The position numbers and the translations under genes were made by a program. A stretch of DNA of 64,000 bases from Membranipora membranacea. Its lineage: Eukaryota > Bryozoa > Gymnolaemata > Cheilostomatida > Membraniporidae. The notes beneath the pieces are model-generated. The model saw nothing but the letters and a program-made list of their open reading frames with translations. It was not told the origin of the DNA and ran no database searches. The stretch is from assembly GCA_914767715.1 (NCBI GenBank), contig OU612072.1, positions 1,424,001-1,488,000 on the forward strand. The letters are read 5' to 3'. The first letter of the stretch is position 1. Each line of letters starts with the position of its first letter. This document shows positions 1 through 12,033 of this stretch, piece by piece.

Positions 1-183
1 TTATAAACATTCTGACAGAGACGGCAACTCCTAATATAATTCATACCAATTTATTTATTAGTCCTGACATGTAGCATAGCGTCTTCCCACAGGAAATAAC
101 CAGTCTCTAATTTTGTGATGTAAATACCTAGATATTTATCATTCTTGGTTGTAATATTATGTTCAGTAATCGTTTGTGTCACT

Positions 184-515
184 CATGCGCATGGACATCA
201 GAAGGGGTGCTCAGGGTGCTCAAGTGAGCACCCCTTGGGAGGTTTAAATTTTTTTTTAACAATTAGAACTCAATGCTTTCTTTTATCGCTAGAACTTTCA
301 ATCGGGGCCCGGGCAAGAGGCTGTTGCTGTTAAATATTTTTGGTATCATGCTTGGTGTTGCTCATCCATAAAAGTTGGCTGGTATGTACCAGAATGTCTC
401 TTTTTGGGACTCGAATTTCAAAAAATTTCCGTCGTCCCCGCTTACACATGCCACTAACTATTCCAAAGCTAAAAGGAGCACCCCTTGGTAAATCCTTCTG
501 ACGCCCATGCTCATG
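184..515. mobile_element. MITE-like element with imperfect terminal inverted repeats
   Basis: The left end (about 184-215) and right end (about 478-515) are imperfect inverted complements. They share the strings CATCAGAAGG / CCTTCTGACG and GGTGCTC / GAGCACC, separated by about 270 bp with no convincing coding content. This arrangement is typical of small non-autonomous DNA transposons. I could not define a target-site duplication, so the exact ends are uncertain. Confidence 0.5.
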
Positions 516-1204
516 CGTACCGCATATTCAATCAGAAAGCTAAGTAGGGGAAAAATCTGTTCCCAAACTAATAAAACGATACCTTCAGTCTACCAGTGAT
601 CACATTTGATGACTATCTCTTAGGAGCTTACTAGCATTGATTACATCTGTTACTTGTTCTGGATTATCAAGCTGTAAGATAAGACACCTGAATGGAGACA
701 GCATAAGCATTAATCAGCGTGTACTTCTCTATCTTACACTCAGTTTTATCATGAGAAGCATCAGTATGCGGTACAATGGTACTGATAAACATCAGTGTCA
801 GCCTGGTGCTTCTTCTACAAGTTGTAGACATCTCCTCAGGATTTAGGATGTTATACAGTGACTAGTTTTCTAACCAAGCTTCGCTTAGCTGATTTTTGTC
901 ATGCCACAATCATAATATTCTGAGCTTGGCATGAGAAAAACATTAACTGACTAAGTAAAACACCCTTTGTCAAACATAAATGTTTCTCACAGATCAAAGC
1001 AATTCATATAGTCAATTGATACTGACATATTATAATGATCTTGATTTTAGTGATAAGTAATTTACACAATACATTTATATAATGTAATAATCACTATGCT
1101 TCCATATATCGGTTTGACACCAGTTTAAAGTTTGATCGATCTATGGGAATAGCATTTAACTTCCGCTTGTCCCGAACGACATTTTTGATGCGAAAACATA
1201 TACC

Positions 1205-1290
1205 ATGTTGGAGCAAATTCCAGTTAGGCGGCGAGGTTGAGTGGTTAGCGTGTGGGTGTTGACGCGGGAGACCCGGGTTCGAGTTTCGGC
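1205..1290 (+). repeat. tRNA-like sequence, probable SINE head
   Basis: An A-box-like stretch (GTTGAGTGGTTAGC) is followed about 30 bp later by a B-box-like GGGTTCGAGTTTC, the spacing of an internal RNA polymerase III promoter. A tRNA T stem can be drawn, but the acceptor stem does not close. It is therefore more likely a tRNA-derived SINE remnant than a working tRNA gene. The rest of 516-2298 shows no gene that I can support. Confidence 0.4.
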
Positions 1291-2298
1291 CAGTGCAGAT
1301 GTTTTTCATGTTTGATCCATCATGGAAATCGTTAGCATTCATAATTCAAAATCAGTGTGGACCACTCATTCGAGGCATTGGAACCATAGTGAATATCTAC
1401 TTGAATGTTTAGACAAAAACTGTTACCTGCTTTTATGGTAGCATATATAAATTTGAAATGCAAACTTTCTCATGTTCAGCGCCCCTCCTGACACGACCCC
1501 ATTTTAAGATTCTACAAACCTTGTTATCTGCATCCCTTACACAGTGAGTAGGGCTTCAAATTACTCATTTCTTAGTCATACTTTTTTATCTTTAATTAGC
1601 ATCAGACTGCCTGCTCATGAGTAACATGAACTTATATCCTTATGCCTACATCACAGCAGACAGTGACTATAGGCTGGTTAGATATGTATTTTTCAGTGTG
1701 TAGTTTCTGATGTTGACAGCATCGATTCACTGGCCCGCTTGTATAACACATGTCAGCAGTTATTCAATAGAGAAATTCAATAGAGCAAAACCCTGTTGCG
1801 ATAAAGTTTGAGAATGGAAAAAAAAGTATGCATTCAGATGAACATTTGCCACACTTGGATAAATAAGAATCAATACATGTGACCGAATGATGTTTCCTAG
1901 CAATAATTAATCCACTTCAAGTTGTCCAGTTTACACACAGCCTCGTCCAATCAGCTGCAGCTGACCCATATGATGGGCAATTACTGACAGAACTGAAACG
2001 AAAGAATGCCTGGGATAGGTCGGATCCCCAAAATTCCAAGGCTATTTTAGGATCTTGCTTTGAATTACATCCCCAAGATATTTATGACAAATCTTTATTG
2101 GTTAATTCATCAACAAAAAGTGTGTTCCTAAATGACATTTATTCCTGCATTTTAAATTTTTCAAGCCCAACCTACCAAAACAAACAAACGTTAAATCCTT
2201 AATGAGATGCGACAACTGATTTTAATAAATTATAATCAACCTTAGTCTTATTGGCCATGTTGATTCAATATAAATGTTCATATTTTTTCTACTCGCAG

Positions 2299-3844
2299 AT
2301 GGTATTGATGGCTGTCAAGTGATTCACAAGTTTAATTGTAAAGCTTATAATGATGGTCGTAATCCATCATATTACTATCAAAATGTCACTGGAACTTGTG
2401 ATCTCAACAGTGAAGCATTTAATGCAATTAAAGGGCAGGACTGCTGTGAATATGACAAACTCTACTTAGACTGTCTTAAGAGGTAAATTAAGATTATTGA
2501 AATGCTTCATGTTAGAGAAAATGTGATAACATTAGTACTCGAGGAAGAGATCATTGTGTGTCAGTTTCTGGGGGAGTTTATACTAGGATGTTTTATATAA
2601 CTAAAACAATGTTAACGATTAAGATAGATGTCTGCTTCTGGAAATAGTCGTAGTTGGTCGTTCACAGAATTTATGCTATGAGAATTATTCTTGTCCTAGT
2701 TGTCACAACATCACAAAGACTACATATGTTGCATTGTAAGATGGATAAGATTGTGTTGAATTTGATTTCTAGGTTTAAATCAAGAACATGTAGCACTGCT
2801 CCTACGCAGACCTCACAGCCGATGCCAATGCGGGTTTATTTTGATCCCAGAATTTGCACTTATTCTTTTTGCACGACATCGTACATCCCAGAGGTATTTT
2901 ATCACAACTGCTCTACGCCTGCATTATATAGTACTCGTGATATAAGAGGAGGTTTTGAGCTTAGCTGTGATACCACTGAAATGAAACAGATAGCAAGGCC
3001 TGGAGAGAGTAGTAAAGAGTGAGTTTTCAGGACTTTCTGTATGTATTTGTGTTTTGTTTATCTTCAAATTGCTTTCCTCTCTTGCCACGGACGTCTTTTC
3101 AATGTAGGCCTATACATTTCTCTTATCTTATCATTGCAGCAAATTTTCCTTCAATTTTCAGCTGCAAGCCAGGTGAAAATCAATACCTTACAGAGATAGG
3201 AGACAATTGGGAGAATTTAATCTTGTTTGATTTTGAACCACTTTATAGAGCACAGTCGCACAGCGGCGGTCTATATTCAAAATCTCATTTTAATTTTATT
3301 ATTCTTTTGCAGTTCTTGGATTTGGATCGTATCCTGTATTTCGGTCGTAGTGCTATTTATGGGTACTTCTTTGGCTTGCTTTATTTACCGCGCATACAAA
3401 GATGATGATGGCGAAACAGGGCCCACTACAAGAAGAAGCAACACATATATTACAAGTAAGTCCTTGTTCATTAATCAGACAGTCATTGTGTGTAGACTGT
3501 AAAATAGTGCACACTCTAAACACTTTTATTTTAACACTATTTATTTAAATGGTTATATCTGTGCACACCTAATCCTATAATTATTCAGACCAATAATCAT
3601 CTACTATTGCTGTCAAATATATGCATCCATTCAACTCTCAGTGTGATCGATTCCTTTCTGTTTTTTAGACTATCCTGTACCACACACAGTCGTAAGTCGG
3701 ATTAGTTCAAGTTACCACAAAACTAGACAAAGGGAAGTCCCAAACTATGTGTCTGTAGTAAGTAAGGATCCTGTTCTCTCTATTAGTGAATCTCCTGTAA
3801 GCACGATTGGCCCACCAGGTGGTCCCAGAGCTGAGCTACTCTGA
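2299..3844 (+). CDS. Single-pass membrane receptor, 5' end not identified
   Basis: Four exons join in frame: 2299-2482, 2773-3018, 3313-3455 and 3669-3844. The phases 1-2, 2-2, 2-1 match at every junction, with good acceptors (CTCGCAG, TTTCTAG, TTTGCAG, TTTTTAG). The first two exons encode a cysteine-rich ectodomain with CC and YC patterns and N-glycosylation sites (NVT, NCS). I do not recognise its family. The third exon encodes a membrane span (WIWIVSCISVVVLFMGT) followed by a basic stop-transfer YRAYK. The fourth gives a Ser/Tyr-rich tail with YVSV, ending at TGA 3842-3844. ATG 2274 directly before the first acceptor gives only a very short hydrophobic run, so an upstream signal-peptide exon is expected but was not found. 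A second tail-like reading (ending PPPEYETVR) lies in another frame at about 3860-3990 and could be reached by alternative splicing. An AATAAA-rich stretch near 4324 may supply polyadenylation. The gene model is inferred. Confidence 0.6.
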
Positions 3845-4565
3845 GGCAAGGGGAAGAAGTCCCAAGCTATCAGGAGTCTGCAGACCCCGTTCCTTCTCTT
3901 CTTGAATCTTCTGTGAACCAGACTTGCCCACCTGATCAAGACAACCAACACTTCGCCACCTCCAGAATATGAAACTGTACGCTAGATGTTATGTCCGCCC
4001 TCGTCTGACTTTGTCTACACATTTCTTCAGAATATCTCTTTGATTCGCCAATATGAACAACATACTGTCAATCTAGATATTAGAGCAATCAGGGTGATTT
4101 ATATGTATAAAGGTTGACAGCGCTAGTATAACCTATCAGGTTCATTTAATCACAAACAGACTGTCATAAAATAGTATTTTATATTATTCAAGAAGAACAA
4201 ATCCATGACATAAACAACTCCTTTATGGTTCTTGCTAAATTGCGATAAATCCTCCTCTTAGTTCTCCCAACTTTCAGGTTTATTATATATATACTTTATA
4301 ACTGCCGATCAAAGTCAATGACAAATAAAGACCATGCATAAATAAATAAATAAAATCAAAGCAATCAGGTGTATTTATGGAAAATATCATTGTCTATAAA
4401 CGCTGTCCTATTTATGGAATGCTGATCTCGGGCTTCCAAAAATATTTTGCATGGATAATTCCTATATTCTTTAACCTTTGCAATGTATTATCTAAAACAA
4501 AGAATATCAAGATGTATATTGATATTATGTGCTTATTAAGATTACAAATCTTCAAGTGGTGTTAA

Positions 4566-4942
4566 AGGTTTCAAACAAGTTCTCATCGATTGATAGCAGA
4601 TTGCACCTTCTGTATAAGGAAAAAGAAAAAAATCTATTTCAGATGATTATTCAGCCAGAATTCTTGTGAAACAATTCATCCATCAGGTACTCAAACTCAG
4701 CTAAAATAGAATACCGCAGAGCAGTTTCCTGTTCCTGTTATTATTTAGCCTGTGCTCTATCATTATTACAGCAATGTCTTGGATCCTCCCCTAAACTGAA
4801 GTGTTACCCAGCTTAGAGTCAGAAACTACTTTGAGTTTTGCACCGCGTCATGCACAAAGCTGATGCTGCCTAGCATATTATTTACTACCCACTAATGCAT
4901 TGCTGCGAAACCTTGATTAAAATTAAATTTAATGGTTGCCCT
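4566..4942 (+). mobile_element. TTAA-flanked MITE, copy 1
   Basis: It shares most of its sequence with 8333-8692, including a central block beginning TTTCAAACAAGTTCTCATCG. It is bounded by TTAA on both sides (4562-4565 and 4943-4946). The right end GGTTGCCCT matches the expected inverted repeat. The left end has lost about 10 bp of that repeat, and an AT-rich insert sits near the right end. The TTAA target duplication suggests mobilisation by a piggyBac- or Kolobok-type transposase, none of which is seen here. The remainder of 3845-7003 contains nothing else that I can support as a gene. Confidence 0.7.
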
Positions 4943-7003
4943 TTAAACTCTACAACTCAATGATGTATCAAAAGGGAAAAAAGTGAGAACAAAGTCAATT
5001 GCCAGGTGCCTCAATACCAGATAGTGTTCTCCTGAAGGACACTGAATTAGTTACAATTTAGCATAGTATAATGAAATATGTCTATGATAGGCCAGTTACT
5101 GCTGCAATTTAAATTTGCAGACAGTGTAAATGTATGAATACCTGATTCACATAGAGTAGAATAAACGATATATCAGATTAGAATTGGCTGAATAATATAA
5201 TTTGTCTGAGCCCATGTCTATGAAAGGTTGGCCCATAGTCGAGGGTCACAGCATGCAGCCTAGCTCGATATTTCGGTCTTTGCTGGCTTGCAAACTATTG
5301 GAATAGGGCTGTCACAACTCTTATTTCGATTTTTCTCTGATTGGTCCCATGTGTTAGTTTTACTTTTAAACTTGTCACAATTTTAATATAAATTACATGA
5401 AAAAAACACACAGGACATCCACAACACAATCGTGTTACTTTATATTTTTACACTGACAGTTACCTCAAGAATTTTCATAATCATTTAAAACTTGGCATTT
5501 TTGTTGAGCAGTCACCACATATCTGGTTCAGGTCTCACTCACACGCTCTCGAGATTACACTGACAATTAATCAGATGATTTTGATTGTGTATATATGTCA
5601 TCATTCAACACACGATCTACGTGAGCATCATAGAGCATTGTAACAATGTCACAAAAGGCTGAAAGATTTCCAAGATGGCTTCCGCAAGGAACATAATTTT
5701 CCCGTTTTGTTGATACTAAATTGTAGCATTTTGCTGAGTAGGCAGGGAACACAGATGAGTTTGTTGCTTTATGTATCTTGATGTTTGACAGTGGTAGAAG
5801 ACATCATAATCCTCATCTGTTGGCACGGGTAACTTGAGGTGACAGAGGCTTGTGGTGTTTTGTTTTAAGTAGTAGGCGTTTAATTTATCAGCAAAACTGA
5901 CAATTAGATAACAACTTATCATTAAAGTCAATCACCCTGGCAGCCAAGCCGTTTGAAGACGCCTGCTTGTCTGTTTTCCTTTTTCCTAGCAAAGTTTACA
6001 AATAGGCAATTTGCCCAATATTTTCCATGCAGGACTTCCGGCTTGCATGCCCTTGTCATCTTCAGTCTCCCAATAAGTGGTGATTGATAAGACAGGTTCG
6101 TTTGTTTGATGGTTTGGATATCCATCTTTGGCGATTGTTTATCCAATAGGGAGTTTAAATTGGTAGTGTAACGCAAGTTGAGGATGGAATTTCAATGACA
6201 CAATAGTCATTTTTGGTGCTTGGTGGATTGTCCGAGCAATCTTATTCACTCAACCAGGACTCAATCAGCATTATAAGATCATATGGCTACATAACCTTTG
6301 GGTCATTCACAATTCTACAAATGGACTTCCTCCAGCCAAACTATAACACATAATAGATATCAATGTGCTGTATTGTACGCGTACATGAGAGGTGTTGAAT
6401 TCGAACAGAGGTGGTTTATGAACCAGCAAATTTATAATTGATGAATCTGCTTTGTATAAGATACCGTTTGGCAGAGGTGAAAAAAAATAATAAAAGTGGA
6501 ATCAATTATTTCATTTTTGCAAATTTTTTGATTTGTTAAAATTTGAAATACAATATTGAGAAAATTTCATATTGTAGGATACTCCAGAATCAAAGCAAAG
6601 TAATCAATAACATTTGTGCAGCTTGTTTTCATGATTTTGCAGATCAGAGTGCCGACTTCAGTACCTGAGATATTAGGGTTAAAACAATAATAAACATGAT
6701 TTAATTAAGTTTTGATTGCAGACTTAACTTAACACTATTGATATTTACCACACATAAATGTACTCATAAAATCATAAAATGCCCAGCCTATTTAGATCAT
6801 ACATTGTGGATCATGTAAAAAAACATTTTTACACCTAAAGACTATACCTTATTGAACATATCGTTGTGGGATGACCATTAAATACATGGATTCATAACTT
6901 GTTATACTGTGTTATTCTGTGAGATGATGCTGAGGAATCATGTGACATCAAGTCATGTGATGTTGACTCAAGTGACGTCGTGACCTGTGACGTACAGTCA
7001 CAC

Positions 7004-10000
7004 TTACTTAGTACACACCACACATGTGATCTGCCTGTGTGGTCTATACTGTGAACAATGTCCAAGTGGTCCATAGCGATAATCGTTCTTGCATTCTGGT
7101 ACAACGAAACTAAGGAGCGCCCCGTTTGTATCATCAGAGCTTTGAGATATAAGTCTAGGATCTGCATCTACACATTCGTAGGTAGTAGGATGATCAAAAT
7201 CCTTCCACGCTGTCATCAAGTAACCTTAAAAAACAATACAAATAAAAGTCATAAAATATTTTATGGGTAACACAGCATAAAAAAAGAGGCTGATATGTGG
7301 CTTTGTGACAAACACTTGGTGACTAAATGTTCGGTCACTATGTATGGTCGTGTAACTTATGTGTACAATAATATGACTGATATATCAGTATGATTCTCAT
7401 TGCCATATTAATTGAGAGTTGTCTTTCTAAGCTAAGAGAGGAGACAACTCAAATAAATGTCTAATGTTATCCAGGGGGGTCTTTCAATGAGAAACAGCCA
7501 AAATCGCAATCTGATCGCTCACTCACTGAGTGAGGGGTCTCGCTTTTAGATCGCTCTAGATGAGTGAGCGATCTGAGAACGAATTTGTCTAATTGAAACA
7601 CCAAGTGAGCGATAATTTTGAGCGATGTGATAGTGATAATCTGCTTTAGTAAAGCATCACTCTTTCTAATTGAAAGACCCCCCTGGGACTCAATAAAAGA
7701 TCAAATCAATCTATCTTAGAAAAATTAATGTTGACTAATGTGAAGTTAAGCTAGTTGGAATGGGACTTTATGTGGGCTAGCACCAATTTTCTCTAGCTAA
7801 GATGGGAACTTATATAAATAAAGAGGGCGAGGAAATCAATTTCACCCGTCTAATTTTACTCATGTTGGGTATCAGGACAAGTATAGAGTCAGGTTAGATT
7901 ACCTTCATATTCTCTGGTCCATCCCCTGGGACATTCTCGCCTGCCTGGTATCATAACCTGAGCCGATCTAGGGGCGTAGCAGCTTGCACAGGGGACATTA
8001 CCATTGTGTAATTCTTCATCGAATATACCAGGAATTAGCTCAGTTTGATACTCCACCCCTGACAGGGGTACTGACACTGTCGGTCTGGTGGAGTAGTTGT
8101 TATACTGTGGGTAGTAATGCATACACTGGAAGTTCGTCCCTCCACCCGTATATCTGTAATGTGTACCCGCAGCGAATCCTGCAACAGACAGAAGGACCAC
8201 AGCAATATATAGTCTGGCAGCTAATTCTGCATTTATTATACATTGTTTTCACATTTAGAAAATTCAGAGCACTTTAGGGTAAAAATTATGTACAGTGTTA
8301 GAAATTGTCCTCCCCTCCTTCAAAATACTTAAAGGGCAACCAAGGTTTCAAACAAGTTCTCATCGATTGATAGCAGATTGCACCTTCTGCATCGGGAAAA
8401 AGACAAAATCTAATTCTGATGATTATTCAGCCAGAATTCTTATGAAACAATCCATCCATCGAGTACTCAAACTCAGCTAAAATAGTATACCACAGAGCAG
8501 TTTCCTGTTCCTGTTAGTCTGTGCTCTATCATTATTAAAGCAATGTCTTGGAACCTCCCCTAAACTGAAGTGTTACCCAGCTTAGAGTCAGCAATTACTT
8601 TGAGTTTTGCGCCGCGTCATGCACAAAGCTGATGCTGCCTAGCACATTATTTACTACCCACTAATGCATTGCTGCGAAACCTTGGTTGCCTTTTAAGCAC
8701 CAATTTTTTCACATAAGTTCAAAGTAATTTTTGTTCCATTGTCAGGAGACATTTTACAACAGTAGATAACTTCATTTATGAATTTATACAGTTCTCTCAG
8801 GTAGATACAAGTTATCGTTTATTGGGCTGGTTCAGCACTAGGCTTCGAAAATACCTCATATATGAGAAGGGAGGACAATTTCTAACACTATACGTAATTT
8901 TTACCCAGGAGTGCTCTGAATTTTCTAAGTGTGAAAATATTGCGTAACTACTGCAGAACTAGCTGCCAGACTATGTATTACTGTGGTCCTTCTGAAGTCT
9001 TTAAGGTACCAGCATAGCTCTAAATCTCAGCTACCAACTTAGCTCTAAATCTCAGCTGCAAGCATAGCTCTAAATTGATGATCATGTTATGACCAGGTTG
9101 TCATACATCAATCAAAATTCATCATACGGAAGAATTATCAAATAATACAATCAACTTTATGATTGATGAAATAATTTGCCAGTTTATGTGATATCTGGAT
9201 GAAACATATGGAAGCAACACCAACCGTGAAATTTCTTACTTTCTGATATAGTTTTTCTGATTATGTAATATCATCAAAACTTGGATGTAAATTGCGAGTG
9301 AGTTGACAACACAGTGCCAAGGATTGATAGGGATACATTGTTTGGACATAACTCAGCTCAGAAAAACAAACTTTTCCTGTCAGGTTATATCACTAATTTG
9401 CATATTGTAAATATTAATTATGATAATTATTCATAACCAGGTGCAGTTATTAGTAGGTAGGTGAAGATATAGCAGCTAACCAATGCCCTCTGGGAAACAG
9501 GCGCCTAAGAGAGAGTTATTATATTGACCTTTGCTTGACACATATTCTCAGAACTGGATTGGGAAAGGAACTGAGTTATTGATGTCAAACATAAAACCCG
9601 GAGGTAATATATTTATTTTTAGCGAAATACCAATTTAATGAATATTTACACAGCGTACATAGCCTGTGGTTAAAATGACTGCTATCTAAATGGCTGACTA
9701 ACAAAAGACAATTATTTTTGTGTTTTATCAAATTTCACAATTGATGTGAGGAGAAGGGTAAGAGTTTATATTTTTCCTCTGCATCAAAACACGAAAACTC
9801 CTAAGAATAACTTATCCCTTAAGGACAGAGTTAAGAGTGACAGGCTTTTGGCTCATTTACACTGTCCAACCAGTACAGATAGTGCTACAGTACATCTATG
9901 TGTGTCAAACAAACACTCTACCTAAACTTTAAATCCTACCTGCATAGAGAAGATTTGTTCCTGAAGCCTCACATGTGGCGCGACCCCAGCGAGTATACAC

Positions 10001-10577
10001 TGTACCCGCTCCTTCGTAACGGCCGGTCATGTGACGCCTTGCTCTGCTTGGCTTTGGTATGTCATCCTGTCAAAAAATTTGCTACAGATACCAAGATGTT
10101 CGAAAGGCAAACAACAGAATAAATTGCAACATTAAACTAAATGGGCCAAACTGTACCAGATTCAATTTAGCATTCATTATAATATTATTTCAATCGGAGA
10201 TAGAAGCATTCGAGTAGGCAAAGCTTCTCGTTCTCCTTATTTTGGGCTATCAAGTGCTAAACTATAAACAAGCTACCCAGTCAAAGGATAAAAGATTCAG
10301 TGGTTTCCCTACAATGCAGCATTGTAAACAGGTACCCTCATGTCGCTTTTACAGGGTATAGCCAAGTTTTTTACATGATCAGCACCATATAAACAAAGTT
10401 ATTGCTCAGGCAGAATCTTACCATGAGATTTTGTAACCTGTCCTCAAGTTGAGCCACTTTGGATCTCAACTGTCCGATCTGATCATCGCTGTCCTCGCTG
10501 ATTACCGTCAAGCTTTGTGCTCCAACTGATATCAATAGTATCATCGCACCGATTTCTGTTAGTCTAAGGCATCTCAT
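7004..10577 (-). CDS. Secreted short-chain collagen C4-like protein with coiled coil and furin-like site
   Basis: Four coding exons (10577-10422, 10066-9940, 8178-7903, 7224-7004) join in phase (0, 1, 1) to give 259 residues. Residues 1 to about 22 are a signal peptide (MILLISVGAQS core). A short heptad region follows (IGQLRSKVAQLEDRLQNLM), then an RARR furin-like site near residues 60-63. The rest is the globular domain common in invertebrate 'short-chain collagen C4-like' proteins: TVYTRWGRATC, GTHYRYTGGGTNFQC, VEYQT, NVPCASCY, CPRGWTREYEGYL and the C-terminal CVVCTK. There are no Gly-X-Y repeats, so it is named by its globular domain and is not a collagen. The coiled coil suggests oligomers. 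A 5'-UTR intron (about 10781-10601) is likely, with donor GGTAAGT and acceptor TTTTAACAG upstream of the start codon. It is presumably an extracellular matrix or defence protein; the role is inferred. Confidence 0.85.
7471..7686. mobile_element. Short MITE with 18-bp terminal inverted repeats
   Basis: The ends are an exact inverted repeat: CCAGGGGGGTCTTTCAAT on the left and its complement ending CCCCCCTGG on the right, enclosing 216 bp. The interior holds further mirror copies of the GATCGCTCACTC type. No protein is encoded and no flanking target duplication is visible. The CAGGG start resembles hAT-type ends, but without an 8-bp duplication the assignment is weak. Confidence 0.7.
8182..8997. 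repeat. Intronic inverted duplication of about 130 bp arms with a MITE in the loop
   Basis: Bases about 8182-8323 reappear as an imperfect reverse complement at about 8866-8997. Shared landmarks are AGAAGGACCACAG / CTGTGGTCCTTCT, AGTCTGGCAGCTA / TAGCTGCCAGACT and GAAATTGTCCTCCC / GGGAGGACAATTTC. The left arm begins just inside the intron next to the acceptor of the collagen-C4-like exon at 8178. The transcript of that intron could fold into a long hairpin. Confidence 0.75.
8333..8692 (+). mobile_element. TTAA-flanked MITE, copy 2
   Basis: A 360-bp element starts AGGGCAACCAAGGTTTC and ends with the inverted complement GAAACCTTGGTTGCCTT. It has TTAA directly outside each end (8329-8332, 8693-8696). 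It is nested in the loop of the larger inverted duplication and matches the element at 4566-4942. It has no coding capacity, so a transposase would have to come from elsewhere. Confidence 0.8.
9013..9077 (+). repeat. Three tandem copies of a roughly 26-bp unit
   Basis: The core TAGCTCTAAATCTCAGCT recurs in tandem, the last copy being partial. It lies in the intron between the second and third coding exons of the collagen-C4-like gene. No function is evident. Confidence 0.6.
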
Positions 10578-12033
10578 TGCTGCTGATGATATATGTGTAC
10601 TCTGTTAAAAGAGCAAGTCAAAAATACATAATCATGACTTAGACTGCACAGCGACAAGAAGATTGGTCCAAAAGTGAAACCTGTCTGCTTATGTAGATAG
10701 TCTGTGCTATAGAAATGCTTGTACACCTCAATACAAAGCTGGCAGAAGGAATTAAAGGGAGAGTGGAAATATTTAACTTACCTTATTCATGCTGTTCAAG
10801 ACTGACAGACAATATGTACAGAGTTGCTTAGATTAAAAGATGGGGCAAATGTCTCGGCAAGACATTCACAATACACAGAGGCAAATATAGCTGCCTTACA
10901 TTGAGTGGCCTGGCACAAATAGATATTTATAGCTGGAGTGTCTAATTTATATAGCTGACGGCTGACGCAAGGGGAAATGTTTGTAAGGCAGATAAAAAAT
11001 CAAATATTATCTGTTTGCTTACACATATTGGACTGAGAATTATTCCTGTGGAGAGAGATTCTAATTCCCTCAAGTCAACTTCCTTTCGATCTGTGTGAAA
11101 CAATGATTGCTTTTTGCACGATTTTTTTGCAAAGTGACTCGGGATAAATTCTTGGAACTACTCATATCAGGAAGCAAAGTATTAGCAGAGCAGCCAATAA
11201 GAATACATCATCAGCAGGCAATGTGCAGCACAGTGTGTACATCTATGAGAGGTTAGCCTGAGATTTGAGTTGTTTACTTCGGGGCAGCAGTGAAATCCCC
11301 AACCACCCAACTATCCATGTAATGAGAGACCAGCAGACCAGGTCATGCAACTCAACTGAAGAGAAGAAGTACAGCATATAACCGTATCAGAACTGCGCAG
11401 GCAATGTCAACGATCCCAGGCATGAACTTCTCAGAACCTGTTCCAGCAAGGAGTTGAAATTCATCCAATACCATGCTAAAACAGTCGCTTGTATCAAATT
11501 GTTTTAAATCACCAGAGTTACCTGTTATCTTTAGCGTAGGCTCAGTACACGAGAGTAGTTATTATGTAATCCTCTACTTAACACGTTTATTACAAGTAGT
11601 GGTGAGTAAAAAGATATGAGGAAGGAAACCACTTAAGGTTACCAATAACAAAGGGCTATAAATAAGTGACCAATCATTGAGATATTCTTACATAAATATG
11701 AGCCAATATCCTTATATGCAGTAGTGATAACACTAACAAAATAACTAGAACACAATCCATACTAATGACAAATAACTATGAGGTTAAACTTGATCCATCC
11801 TGTTATATAAATAGACATTATCACTTTGAAATACCTGCAGGTCAGATCTTTAGTGTTTGCTGTGTTGTTGTAAGTAGAGACTTGTGTATTTTTTGATCTT
11901 CACCTAGGTGCTCTACATAAGTGGTAGGTTCTGGATGTCAAATGTTGAAACATTTTGTCAAAGAAGCACAACTTGAATTTGGCACACATTAAGTGTCTTT
12001 CGCAACAGAAATCCTTCAGTTAGGGAAGTCATG

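Noticed and set aside
1205-1290. Functional tRNA gene
   Set aside because: B-box-like and A-box-like strings are present but the acceptor stem does not pair. It was kept only as a SINE-like remnant.
5567-6176. Overlapping minus-strand open frames as a gene
   Set aside because: They are short, mutually overlapping and without recognisable domain or matching splice phases.
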